NCBI GenBank assembly: GCA_035610365.1
Contig: CM069437.1
Location: forward strand, 57,808,093-57,872,092
DNA: 64,000 bases
DNA from: Aquatica leii
Taxonomy: Eukaryota > Arthropoda > Insecta > Coleoptera > Lampyridae
Reading direction: 5' to 3'
Part shown: in pieces, positions 35,137 through 46,849 of the stretch
Layout of the letters: each line of letters starts with the position of its first letter
Position numbering within the stretch: the first letter of the stretch is position 1
Translations under genes and position numbers: made by a program
Notes under the pieces: model-generated
Seen by the model: the letters and a program-made list of their open reading frames with translations, nothing else
The model's database searches: none
What the model was told of the DNA's origin: nothing

Positions 35137-36604
35137 TTTATAGGATATAAATATGTTTACTTCTTATTACTCTAAGACATTAATTTATATGGTCGTCGTT
35201 CAAACCAACGTAAATTAAATAAGTATTTTTTTATGTTTGGGCTACAATAATTGGACCCCATGCTTTATATGTAGTAAATCATGTTAAAATAACGTTGTGA
35301 CTCCCACTACGCGGTTCAGTAGTGATTGATTGATAAAACGTGTACGACGTATTCTAAGTGAAACGGTATAGTTTTAAAAAAATACAAAAAAATAAAGTAA
35401 AATCTATTTTAAAGATTTGGAGAACTGCCGTTTAAAGAAATCTTGATATAAAAAGTCCTTCGGAAAACTTACTCCAAATTTGCAACAATCAGATGAATTG
35501 CAAAACATAATTTTACAAATCAACAAATAAACTAAAAAGTAAAAAAATATTTAATTTGGTTATCACTGAACGACGACATTTTTATTTACATAAAATTACT
35601 TTTTAGAGTAGACATTGACGTAAAATTAATTTTTTTAGTGATGTTAACAATAGTGGTTTTAGTCAGTGAAAACCTTGAAAATGCACATCGTTCAAAAAAG
35701 TTTCATCCCGATGTAAATTTGAGAGTTTGATAATTTTCTCAGGGATCCCATCATTAAAATTGAAACCATTACTAAGTTACCTTCTTTCCAAAAAAAAAAG
35801 AATAATCAAAATCAGTCAACGTTGTAAAAAATTATCACTGAACATAGCATACTTAAAAAAAATATTCCGAAGAATTAAGAACCGCCTCTTTTTTAATCGG
35901 TTGACAAATAAGTGGGTATATGGATGTGATACGATAAATGTCTTTCTTTGTTTCCCATTTTATTGTTTTATTCCGATGAAGCTGATAAACCTTTAAAATA
36001 TTTTGGTAGTTACCTACATACATTATGTCATAATAATATATGAAAACGTTTGCATTACCTATAAATTTAAAAAAATGTAACTCATTTTAAACCCGACCTT
36101 ACGAACCGCCACTACCATAATAATTTCTAGAATAATAATTTCACAAAAAGAAAAATGAAGCAGATAACATTGGTATATAGATCAAGAGTGAATTTAAAAC
36201 AAAGGAACAAAGGTATAACAAAAAACAGAAAGAAGAAACAAAAAACTCAAAAACGATTATGGTGCGTTTTGTTGGGTAGTGTTGCTCGCATTCAAAATTA
36301 TTTTGCAGATGGATTTTGAATCTTTTTTTCAAATTTCTTTTGAGCGGCCACTTGCAGTGTCTTCTTTCTTTTTATGTGAACGTCGTTTAAAATCTAAGTA
36401 TATTTGGGTTTTTGGATACATTGACTTAAGAATTTCAAAGCTCAAATTCTCGGAATCATAAAAAACGTAATGTAGAACTGGAGTTTTTTTAGTTGACATA
36501 AATAAAGATAACGTGCTATTGGTTGAGTTAATACAACTATTGTTCTCAAAAAACTCCTCCAATTTTTGAAAATATACCTAGGTTTTATGGTTCTTACTTA
36601 AGAG
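35137..36604. other. No recognised gene
   Basis: The minus frame at 36329-36562 and the next frame to 36141 read like continuous protein-like sequence (YVFYDSENLSFEILKSMYP), but I recognise no family. The plus ORF at 35727-35996 is Lys-rich and unsupported. Confidence 0.4.
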
Positions 36605-37980
36605 TTTTCCATTTTATAACATTACAATTTAGAATCTTAAACTTTTGCAGTTTTTTTGGTTACGATTATAAGCGACTTTCGACTTAGATCGCGTAGTGGT
36701 TAAACACCCAGGCTTTTTAAGTTTGGTTTTAGCTTTTCTTTGAAAGTCAAAACAAGAAGTCCAACTTGGTTTTTGCCGTAATCTCGTTTGTGAACCCCAA
36801 CAAAGTGATGTATCCCAAGACATTGCAGTTTGCATCTTTGTAGTGGTGAATGTCACGGAAGGAAAAAATGTAATTGACAATATTTAAATTATTAGCGATC
36901 AGGTAATTAATGGAATTTCACTTTTTCTTACCGCTTGAATAATTTCGTTATTACTCGAAGTTCAAGAAGATTGATTTTTGTCTTAAAGAGTATAGCACTG
37001 ATACTTAAGATTTGCTGACTTTCAAACCGGCTTTACGGTTTAAATAGATGTTTTTCTATTTTCACAGCTTTGTGGATTAGTCTCAGAAAGTAGAAAATAA
37101 TTCTACTTTAGTTTGGTCAAAGTTAACCAGGTGTCCTTAGTTCTACTCGTGTTTTTCCACTGTTGATTTTGTAACTCTGAACACGTATACATTTTGTTAT
37201 AGAGACTCCAACAGTTTTTCCTTTGCCTTTTGTAGATGTTTATTATCTGACACATGAATAGCTATTTTAGCAAAAGTATGTAAAACAGTGATCTTCTGTA
37301 CTAGATGGTAGTGAGATGTAGCGTTTAGGTATATGTTAGTATGTTTTTTCTTTCTATAACCGGAATGCTTAAGTTTTTCGTTATTTTTTTCTATGACCAG
37401 TACATCAAAAAAAGCTAGATTATTATGTTTTAACTCCATAGTAAATTTAATGTTTTATGTGCAGAGTTTAAATGTAGAAAGAACTGATTTAATATATGAA
37501 CGAATTTTTTGGCTTTAACTCAACATACGTCATAATTTTAGAGCTAAAATATATATAATTGAAGAGAGAGGTAAACCCATGGCTTGTTTCTGTTTTTAAG
37601 ACAGAGTTTGATGAGCAGAATTTCTTCTTCAATAATTTTCTCTTTGAGCAAAAACAACACTTTGTCGACCGAAACTTTAGTAAAAAGAGATACCACGTCA
37701 AAACTGACTGAATTTGTTAGACAAAGTTTATTGTAAATTTCTAAACGTACAGGTCAAAATTTGGATCGTATGAGATTTTAGAAGATGATGTTTAATTCTC
37801 ATATACGATGGCAATACAATGTGGTCTCGGCAACGTTTTAGAAATGTTAGGTCTGTAAGTAGCTTTTCTTTGTCTTGGCGCGAACGATCTAAATGTCTAG
37901 TTTGTAAAAACACCTCCTTGCTATAGAAGTTTATAATATAGAATCTTAAATTTTTGCTGTTTTCCTTAAGAGTCAAAACA
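36605..37980 (-). mobile_element. PLE family B, second broken copy
   Basis: Read on the minus strand from 37980: the end of a terminal repeat (CAGCAAAAATTTAAGATTC, also seen near 36640), an N-terminal protein piece (FLKRCRDHIVLPSYMRIKHH), a jump to the reverse-transcriptase region (FDVVSLFTKVSVDK), the segment MELKHNNLAFFDVLVIEKNN (37197-37439), a truncated endonuclease tail (RLIHKAVKIEKH, about 37060) and the 3' end with a decayed hammerhead (about 36800-36855). Large internal parts of polymerase and endonuclease are lost. Confidence 0.75.
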
Positions 37981-39055
37981 ACAAGTAAAACGTAGCTTAT
38001 TCCGCGAAAATAGAAAAACGTGCATATAGTATAAATATTTTAGCAAAAACAGATAATATTTTAATTCTTCATTAGTTTTGCCAATTTTGCTGTTACTTTT
38101 TTGTAAATTAGTAGTTATATTCCTAATTTCTAATCTGTTAGTATTTTTTCTTTATTATATCTTTTATTTAGTAGCTTAGTAATAGTTTTCATGCTTTTTT
38201 TCTTTCTTCCAAAGTCACTTTAGAATTTTTGTTTAACTTGATTCATTATCATTTTGACTTAGATTGTCCGTTTATATTTTGTTTATTTTTGTGTGTTAGT
38301 TTTCGTTATCTCACATATTTCTTTTAGTGTTTTTGTTAAAGTTTTCTTAACACGTTTCCATAGTTGTTAAATTGTGAAGGTTTTTTGCAATTTTGCTGGT
38401 GTATCTCAACATTCACAGTAGGTCAATTCCCGAAAAACATGGACAAAAATTAAAAACGTGTTTGTTTGTTTGGAAGTTTGAATTTGGTACCCAGTAATCC
38501 CACAGAGGGGGCACCACTGCAGCTTATTGTAAACCGGCAGTTGGTTATACCGTTTCCATCATGATATATGAACATGTCAAACTCAACCAACACCGGTTTC
38601 TATACATCGTAAATCGTAATTTCAATCTTTAATGTGTGTACATATTGCAGAAAAAATTGCGTTGTTAATTTATTTGTTAATAAAATATAGTTGTGAATTA
38701 GATCGATTTAGATGATCCGTGTTGTTTTGTAACAGAATTGTGAAGTCTGTAAATTATTTTTAAAAAAATATTTTGCCTCGAGATGTACGTTGCTTTGTTT
38801 TTTACACTATTTTACGTTTTTTGTCTTAATTTAAAAAACGGTATGGATTCATTTAACTTGTAACTGCTAGAAAATTTTTGATACGGTTAGAACTCAGCTC
38901 TGATCAGATTAATTTTGATTGCTAAAGTTCGATGTTATCCGTCAGAGATTAATGTTAAAAGGACTTGAGCGGAATTTTCGTTACAGTCGTTATTATAAAA
39001 TAAAAAATTATTTTGGTGCAGAATTCTAACATTATTTAAAGAAGAAATCCGTAGT
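37981..39055. other. No recognised gene
   Basis: AT-rich with a short GC-richer patch at about 38460-38620. No ORF or repeat pair recognised. Confidence 0.45.
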
Positions 39056-39059
39056 TTGG

Positions 39060-39500
39060 AATATGACAAATTATGGATTTGACGACGGTCAAAAGCAATT
39101 CAAACAAAAGTTTGAAAACGAGGATGAATTAAACGCGAGTATTTGATTAACATCACTTGTACCATTAAAAATAACCGACAATAACGATAAAAATCTGTTA
39201 ACTTGGCAAACTAACCACAACCGTATTCTTCAAAACTTTGCTTTTTGATTAAGTTAGACTTAAATCGAGCTCACATTATGATGCAAGCTTTATCATGTAG
39301 TTACGCTGTAAATGTAAATCTTTTTAAAACTAATTGCTTAGAAACTGCAAAATTTTTCGAGGTACTGCATGCTAACGTCAATTCACAAAACCTTGATTCA
39401 TGATCCCCTCATCGTTAAATGAGCACTATTGCCGATGGGACATCTGTCCGAGGAAATCACGAAATTAATTTTTTTTGGATTTGTCACTTTATGTTGTAAA
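39060..39500 (+). pseudogene. Decayed remnant of an insect repeat-associated protein, unnamed
   Basis: In shifting plus-strand frames the sequence reads CLETAKFFEVLHANVN, then KTLIHDPLIVK and ALLPMGHLSEE. From memory this resembles a protein family often seen in insect repeats with blocks like yCxETAxLy, vHKiLIHg and LPiGqLSEEA. I cannot name the element. The frame changes and internal stops show it is dead. Confidence 0.4.
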
Positions 39501-39569
39501 AAAAATCGAATTTATAATTTAATCTTCTCATCTGATCGGCTAGGAATTTTTCTTTTTACCCCGTCGTCT

Positions 39570-41010
39570 TGTACGAGATTTTCATATAGTAAAATTTGAA
39601 TAGGATGGTTAAAAACATGAATACTTGTTTAATTATTGAGTAAAACGGTTCTTGGGCGTTTGATTATACTTTGAGATTTGTCGTAGTTTGTAGATTTTCT
39701 GATAATTGGGTTTAGTTTGAGTTTCTAGATAACTGTGTTCTTAATCTTGTTAGTAGTTGTTCTTCAATGAGGGAAAGGTTGGCATCTCAGTAAAAGTTTT
39801 TGTTCCTGGTAAACCCGAGTGCGCTTAGTTGTCTCAGAGATTTGTTTTGGATGACTTAGATTTTGTTGATTTGAGAGTTTGCAGCTTGACTTCAGACAGG
39901 TGAAGCATATAGGATGATGGGGTTGATGATATTTTTATACAAAAGAATTTTGTTTTTTGGATTTAGTTTGCTTTTGCAACAAAGGAGCCAAGAATTTGAG
40001 TGAACCACGATCTTTATTGGCGGCAGATTTGACGTGAGTAGAAAAAGTTAATCGTTTATCTAGTATAACGCCAAGATATTTTGCGAAGTTGCACCAAGAA
40101 TATTGATTATTTGAAATGGTAAGTTAACCGTAAGGATGATGTTTTAATTTTCTAGAAAATATTGCCGCCACACTTTTCTCGGCGTTGACGTCTACAAGCC
40201 AACAAAGCATATATCTAAAATGTTTAACGCTGATTGTAAGTGTTTTGTTATGTGTTTAGTTTGCCAAAAGCGCGCTAAAATGATGGTGTTGTCAAAAAAC
40301 AGTGCTATTGTAAGTTGTAACGATATGTGAAAAGAACAGAGCCTTGCGAAACTTCTGCTGCTAAGGGTCTGATTGAAGACGAGACATTAAGTAATTTTAT
40401 GTAGAAGTGGCAATGCCTGATTAAAAAATAAATAATACGTATTAGTTGGGGATGAATTTTAATCGTAATTAATTTGTAAACAAGGTTATCATGCTAAACT
40501 CAATTAAATGCTTTTGAAATAAGAAAACTGATTGAAAAGTGATTTGATTGCTGGACATAGAATGGTAACAGAATTTGATTACTCTGAGAAGTTGTTCAGT
40601 TGTAGAATTCTTAGAACGAAACCCAAAATGCTTGTCAAAAAAAACTTTAAACGGGAAATTTAAACGAAAGCGAATGATTCTTTCGGCAATTTTGAAGATG
40701 ACAGGAAGAACCGTTATTTCGAAAAAGTACTATTACATCAACTGTTTTACAGAAACGTAGAAAGTAGCTTAGTCTTAATATGCCATTGACGATGGTAGTG
40801 AAAAACATTATTGGTTTCAGAAAAAAGTTTTTAATAATTTTATTTTAAATTTTGTCGTGACCGGGAGTTTTATAATTTTTCAGAAATTGTATAATTTGCG
40901 AGATTATAAACGGAGAGGCTGGAGAAAGTAGTAGATCTGAGTGATTTTGCGATAAAAATCTGACAACATTTAAGTTAATTCTATTGATACTGTCGTATCA
41001 TTTGACATAG
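39570..41010 (-). mobile_element. Very decayed Jockey-type LINE, reverse-transcriptase part
   Basis: No long ORF survives, but the minus strand in mixed frames reads through a Jockey-like reverse transcriptase in the right order: IIQFLKNYKTPGHDKI (about 40890), FGFRSKNSTTEQLLRVIKF (about 40600), a palm region, then KYLGVILDKRLTFSTHVKSA (about 40060), RGSLKFLAPLL and NIINPIILYASPV (about 39930). The block order, YLGVxLDxxLTF-xxH and the ILYASPVW-like end are Jockey-clade features. Many stops and frame changes; old and inactive. Ends are approximate. Confidence 0.7.
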
Positions 41011-41960
41011 CTTCTGCTCGCCTATGATGTATCTCAAACTCAAATTTCAGTCTTTTAATGTCTTCTTGATTCTTGTTGGCAGTTGCTGTTTCAATTTCAA
41101 TTTTCTTTAAATCGCATGTTAGACATGGGTAGTTTAAAGCCTATGTTATAGTCATTGCAAAATATCCTTTGATATTTGTCTTCTTTGACTGTGGTAATAT
41201 TTTTTCTCTACACCAATCAACATAAAAATCCTTGTACAGTCCTGAGATACTAATATCATGGTTCAGGTGAACCCTGTTTGGATTTTTCTTTCTGTTATAA
41301 TGACTGACATATTTTGAAAACGCTTAAATGATGTTCTATTTGGTCAATTATTGTGTTTTTCTCTTTTGTCACCTTTTGGCACACATCGCCCTTCCGCTAT
41401 CTGATTGCAAATAAGTCTAATGCACTTAGGCAACTTTTGCAAACCATTGCTCAATAAAAATTTTTGTTTGCACGGCTGTATGTCAACTCCATTTAGTATA
41501 AGAAAATATTGATAAGTAACTTTTTGAAATTACTCTCTTTTTTTAGTTTTCTTTTTATAGAAACGCTTCTTTGAAACAGCTTTTATAGATGCGAACAGGT
41601 AATTATTATGGACCTTCTAGGTACTTAAGTTCCAAAATCAATTAAAAATGTCATTTTCTTATCCCAGGAGTCGCTCTCTACACTTCTTCTTGCAGTTACA
41701 ATACGGACCAATCTTTCTATCTAAAACCAATTTTCCTCTACTACTTTCATACTTGCATCCAAGGTTTTGTGTTATGTTGCGTTTTTCTTTCTTTCTGCGT
41801 TCAATATTCGCCTTTCGCCATCGAGAAAGAGTATTTTTTTTTCGGCGTGATGTTTCACCTTGTTGTGTTACGTTTTGAACATCTGAATACTTTTATGAGT
41901 GAGTTCTCATGTGGTGATTTTTCTCGTGAGATCTACCAAAATAAAATTTTTGTTTAGACT
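41011..41960. other. No recognised gene
   Basis: AT-rich left part; T/C-rich at 41650-41860, where overlapping plus ORFs reflect composition rather than a gene. Confidence 0.4.
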
Positions 41961-41967
41961 TTGTACC

Positions 41968-42546
41968 CAAAAAGGTCATAAGCCACAATGGCATTTTTCG
42001 ATATTTTTTTGGTAAACATAAATAAATCACGCAAGTATACAAAAAAAAAGAAAATTGATTTACACCATTTTAGCATTGAAGTGCACTTAGAAAACATAAT
42101 TTATCAAAAAAATAAAATAACTCTTTTAGAAATGAAAGGCACATGCCCGCAAAGCATTAAACCAAAAAAAGCATAAGCCGCAGTTTTATTTGCTTACAGA
42201 TTTTTTAGATTCAAATGGTGATTCAGACTCACTATCACTTGGATGATAACCTCTGCTTGCTATACTGTCGTCAGCACTAAAATCACTTTCATTTTCATTA
42301 GTGTTTATATCACTTTCAGGCAAACTTCTCTTAACAGACACATGCAATCGGTTAGCAATGTTGTGGCTTATGTCCTTGTTGACTAAAAACAACAAAATTA
42401 TTCTGCTTGCGCAACAAAGTATTTTGGGTATAACGCTGCCACCTATTGATATCTCTTTAAAAGATTTTACTAGTGGCTTGTGACCTTCTTATATAGCTGA
42501 ATAATAAAGAAATCCCATTTTTGTGGTATGTGGCTTATGTCCTTTG
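41968..42546 (-). repeat. Five copies of a 15-bp motif around an acidic ORF
   Basis: A motif close to GGACATAAGCCACA occurs five times: plus strand at about 41971 and 42168, minus strand at about 42361-42375, 42473-42488 and 42530-42546. In one reading frame each encodes (K/E/Q)-G/K-HKP. The minus ORF at 42186-42395 carries ESDFSADDSIASRGYHPSDS, an acidic Ser/Asp-rich sequence that could be an exon or an old repeat-borne coding piece. Function unknown. Confidence 0.35.
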
Positions 42547-43330
42547 TTGCCCCAATCACTTCATTTGTTATGTTGTTAATTGGTGGTTAACGAGTAGCTA
42601 AGGGCACTTCTTTACTAGATTGAAAAGTAGGAAATAAAATGGTAGACGTAAATTGAGCGTTATTTTAAGCAAGAGATTTTTCTACTGCAGAGGAGGATAA
42701 AACTCATAATCATTGATCTTTAAAACTCATATCAATGTTTATTCCAATCAATCTAATTTATTTTTAATCAAATTAATTTTTCATTTATGTCCGCATTTTT
42801 CAGAATGTGACCTAATGTGCGTTGTTTTGATGTTTGTGTTGTCTCATTTTTAACACGCTTTTATTAGTTCGGGATGTATGTATGTATGTAACGGAATCTT
42901 TGAGCTTAATTTTCAGCGATTTTCAGGTGTTTGATTAACTTGAAACTTTGCATGCGTTTCACGGACCGATGACAATGCAATAATTCATTAAAAAGTTTTT
43001 ATTATCCTAATTAGGATCGTCAGGATTAATTGATTTCTTTAGGGATCCTCTGCATGAGAGTGACAAAGACAGAGCTCGTGAACTGCGCAGGCGTGCATCT
43101 TGACAAAGCCTATCGCGTTTAAATCGTTTCAGTGTATTTCACTATTACCACTTCGTGTCGGAGCAGGTACTTTGCGCGCCCGCTGCCTGCCTTGGATGTG
43201 ATAGCTGTTTCTCAGGTTCCCTCCCCGAGAAATAAGGTCTTACTGTCGATAACTACTGTTTCCAATACGTTTTTAGTTCGTAAGATATTTCATAATCACA
43301 TGTCCGCAAAAATTGATTATTGATAAATCG
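42547..43330. other. Non-coding, with a short ATGT microsatellite
   Basis: A GTATGTATGTATGTA run at about 42873-42890 is followed by moderately GC-rich sequence to about 43230. No protein was recognised; it may be an interspersed repeat. Confidence 0.4.
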
Positions 43331-43432
43331 AATTAAAATACGGAAAATAACTGATAGCTTAGAAAATTGAAAAAACACGCTTTTATAGGTACCCGAACTA
43401 AAAAATAGAAAATAAATAATAGTTGAAAAAAC

Positions 43433-44284
43433 TAAAAAAAACACACTTTTATAAATAACCGAACTAAAAAGAAGAAAATAATTTATAATTACAAACAAAA
43501 TTATTAAATTCAGAGCAATAATATATAATTATAAACAAAATCACTAAATTCAGAGTTAAAAGCGTGGGGTGCATCTATAATCATTGTTACAATTATTCTA
43601 AAGGCAGCCATCAATAAGGGGAGAGTTATGAAAATATAGAAAAATCCTACAATAGCGAAGGCTTCCACGGCCGGAATCTATACTAACATTAGAATGTCTT
43701 CCGGGTTTGGGCCGTGTCATAGTTGCAACCGAAGCTTCGGTTGCAACTATGACACGGCCCAAACCCGAAAGACATTCTAATGTTAGTAAAAATCCTACAA
43801 ATAACAGTTTCACTGTATAATTTCTCGCCAAGTACACGTTAAACTATTGTTACAAACAATGATAAATTTATTTCTGTGAACACAAAATATAAAAAAAAAA
43901 ACTCTGATCTTTACAAAAAAATTATTAGATTTAAGAAAAACAGTGCAGCTGTAGAATATCTCGTCACGTTAGTATTCAAACGTCGTGTTTAGTGACAGTA
44001 TTATGTATATCAGTCAAATGACAAATTGACAGCAATAGTCGAACTGAATACATGTTAAAACAATGATTGATATAATTAATTACAAAAAAAAAGAAATAAC
44101 AGATACTTGGCGCGAAAGACTACCGTGTATCCGGATGCACCCCACGCTTTTAACTCTGAGTTTAGTGATTTTGTTTATAATTATATATTATTGCTCTGAA
44201 TTTAATAATTTTGTTTGTAATTATAAATTATTTTCTTCTTTTTAGTTCGGTTATTTATAAAAGCGTGTTTTTTTAGTTTTTTTT
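43433..44284. repeat. Large near-perfect inverted repeat
   Basis: The left arm (about 43433-43575) and right arm (44134-about 44284) are inverted copies with one base difference in about 138 aligned bases plus an A-run length change. Spacer is about 560 bp. The left arm is itself the last of about three diverged tandem units (from about 43335; shared blocks CCGAACTAAAAA and CTTTTATA). The spacer holds the PLE palindrome at 43653-43787. This could be a foldback element or a recent inverted duplication. Confidence 0.8.
43653..43787. mobile_element. PLE family A: 135-bp palindromic mini-insertion
   Basis: Two outermost 3' ends of family A joined tail-out. The core 43683-43786 is a palindrome with 52-bp arms and one mismatch, centred on an AAGCTT. 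It is flanked by 13-bp direct repeats AAAAATCCTACAA (43640-43652 and 43788-43800), so it inserted as a unit. It is too short to keep the hammerhead. Confidence 0.8.
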
Positions 44285-44289
44285 TGTTT

Positions 44290-45420
44290 TAAGCGATCTT
44301 GTCTTACAATTTTCTTTGTTTTTACTATTTACCTGTATTATTTTTTCCGTTGTATCGTCTTCTTTGTCCAGTATGGCAATTTAAAACGTTTAATGTTATT
44401 AATTATACTTTACTGTTTTCCATCGTTGTTAGTTGTTCCCAAAATTATGTTTTCTTGTTGTTTTGTTCCAAAATTTCTGTCTAGTTATGTGATTGTAACC
44501 TATTTAAACGCTACTAAAGTCTAACTTAAAAAATGTTGTTTAAAAGTAATACCCAAAAATGTATAAATATTTACGCATAAATTATTTTTATCAAACATTT
44601 CAAAAAAAAAGTATCTAAAGACAAAGCAATTTGATTGCTTTATAACAACATGTACATTAGATCCAAAGATATATTTTTTTATGCCCGTTTGCTTTGAATA
44701 CAATATAATTATGAAGATAATTTGTCAACGTAGAAATCAAATAACGTTTAATAGCACAAAGACCGCCTTTTGTTATCTCAAATTTGGAATCTTTACTAAT
44801 TCATAAATTATTTCTCGTAAGCCATCAACGTTATTTGTACACTTCATAGTCACGTAACATAATGAAAAGCTCAATTAGCATTGGGTATTCATAAAATCGA
44901 TGTTATAAGCGGCACATTATTGATTACACCGACTAGAATAGTTGAAAATGCAATTAGAAAAGATTTGTTTCATAAAGCAAGATTACTCTAATTCAATAAA
45001 CTGCTGACTGTGCTTAGAAATTTAACCTATTCATTAAGTATTAAGATAAGAATAAAGGTGAGAAAAAGTTTACCCCTTACAAACTATCCTTAACTGGCCT
45101 GCAAATTGGCGGTAACTGTTTAGGCCAACAGACGTGTCCGGCGAATGCTGATGTCTGTTAAACTTACTGAAACTTCGAGAAGCTTAAAAGAACCTTAGTC
45201 GGCAATAATTTTGCTTTACGTCGGTCACTCGATGTAGCAATGCAGCTATATGTATCGGTGCGGATTTATTTTAACGCAAAAAAATCGAATACTCGCGTTT
45301 AAATCGAACGTATTTGTTTGTAATACAAATTTTGAGTAAAAATAAATGAGCAAAAAGTGTGAAAACAAACACTGTGATTTTTAAATACGTGGGGTGGTCG
45401 AAACGGGTATAGAAAGGTAG
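44290..45420. other. No recognised gene; possible 5' flank of the next ORF
   Basis: AT-rich to about 45050, then more balanced base composition to 45420. No coding match. Confidence 0.4.
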
Positions 45421-45541
45421 TTATGGAATCTTGAATCGTCTAGCCCCGAGTCAAAGAGCGGACAGTCCTTGTACCCGGCAATCAACGTGGTCCGGTGTTA
45501 GTAACAAGAACTGCCTTTGGTCTTATGGATCCTGCATAATA

Positions 45542-45652
45542 ATGCACTTGTATTTATTCTTGTTTCTGCTTGTTCCTGTTCAAATCCAGGCGAAAACCAC
45601 TTTCGGTTTGGAATTCGGTAATATGTTTTCTAAAGCTTTGTGGAAAGCTTAA
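45542..45652 (+). CDS. Candidate short secreted peptide or signal-peptide exon
   Basis: The ATG at 45542 opens 36 codons to a stop at 45650-45652. Residues 1-17 are a strong signal-peptide-like stretch (MHLYLFLFLLVPVQIQA), with an Ala before a plausible cleavage site. The remaining 19 residues (KTTFGLEFGNMFSKALWKA) are basic and could form an amphipathic helix. About 110 bases upstream are also open in this frame, but without an ATG. A GGTAATAT after codon 24 could alternatively be a splice donor, making this exon 1 of a longer secreted protein. The surrounding 45100-45650 is less AT-rich than its neighbours, as expected for an exon. No family is recognised. Confidence 0.35.
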   Translation: MHLYLFLFLLVPVQIQAKTTFGLEFGNMFSKALWKA

Positions 45653-45659
45653 TACTTGT

Positions 45660-46805
45660 TACAAAATGTTACATAAGTTTTACATGGTAGCTTTGCTAGC
45701 ACCGTTTATATTAATCAACTAAAGTTAAACCAGCAAACGTAAAGTATAATCCAATATTTTTGTGTTAGTTTTATAAACATCAAATATTATTTATTAATGA
45801 CAATTTAAGATTTTTGAAACAAATATTTTAATTGTTAAAATAATAATCTTTTCAAGACGACAGCAAACCAAAATATATTTAATTTATTGAAAACTTATTT
45901 AATATTTTCGATTTGTGGCAGCAGTTCGTGTTTATTTATTTCAGGACACAACATATTATTTAAAAAAAAATTAAATGTTATTCTTACTTATTGCTTTATA
46001 GAAAATAAAACTTTAGCAGCAACGTTGTTAATCACAAAACTAAATGATTTATTAAAAAATTTTAATTGTATAAAAAATTGAATTTTCAAAACGAAATTAT
46101 TAATTATATTATTATATTATTTTTGTACTCTGCTATAGTTAGAATACACTCAGATTCTTACTGAATTTAGAGAATATTTCTAAGTTTTAAAAATTTTGTT
46201 TAACATTTTTTGTAAAAACTTAGAATTTTATTCCACATTTTAATGATTATCACAAAAAATCTAAGTTTATAAAAAAAATCCGAGCTCAGAACAAGAACCT
46301 CATGCTTTTTAGAAGCAGACTGAACATCAGTCATTTGAAATAAATATGAATAAAAGTATTGAAGCGTTCGAGAAATTATTTGCAAATGCAAGAAGAAGAA
46401 GAAGAAGAAGCTGTTATTTATCTTCTAGAAGATATACCGAAAAATAGGGAACGCTCGAGAAGGATTTCCGTATGTGTATATATACCGACGAGACAGATCG
46501 TAGGTCAGTTATTGCTGGAATGCGAATACAGCAGTGTTAAGAAGATTATTAAAGTGGAAATAAATAAGTCGTTAGCACGCGTGTGTCTACATAAATATAC
46601 CGAGAATAATCGTGTACGTTATTTTTAGTGTAAACAAGTGTGAAGCTATCCGAGGACGTTATCTTATCTTAAGTGACGGTCATACATAAATTAGTGTAAG
46701 TGTTTTCATTAAATGTTATTAGATTTAATTAGTTCGGTTAATTTAAAAGTGTACATATTTCTAGAATAAGTAAACGTATTTTTAGTCGTTTTAAATAAAT
46801 TAGTT
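45660..46805. other. AT-rich, with one doubtful ORF after a GAA run
   Basis: From an ATG at about 46387 a frame runs to 46628 and begins MQEEEEEEAVIYLLEDIPKN, the Glu run coming from a GAA repeat. The segment RERSRRISVCVYIP faintly recalls the start of Harbinger-type proteins, but the evidence is too thin for a call. The rest is AT-rich and empty. Confidence 0.35.
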
Positions 46806-46849
46806 TTTAATAATAAATACGTAACAGTATGTAAAAATGGTAAGTATGA

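Noticed and set aside
46387-46628. ORF starting with a Glu run, possibly Harbinger-like
   Set aside because: The Glu run comes from a GAA microsatellite and the rest matches the family only vaguely.
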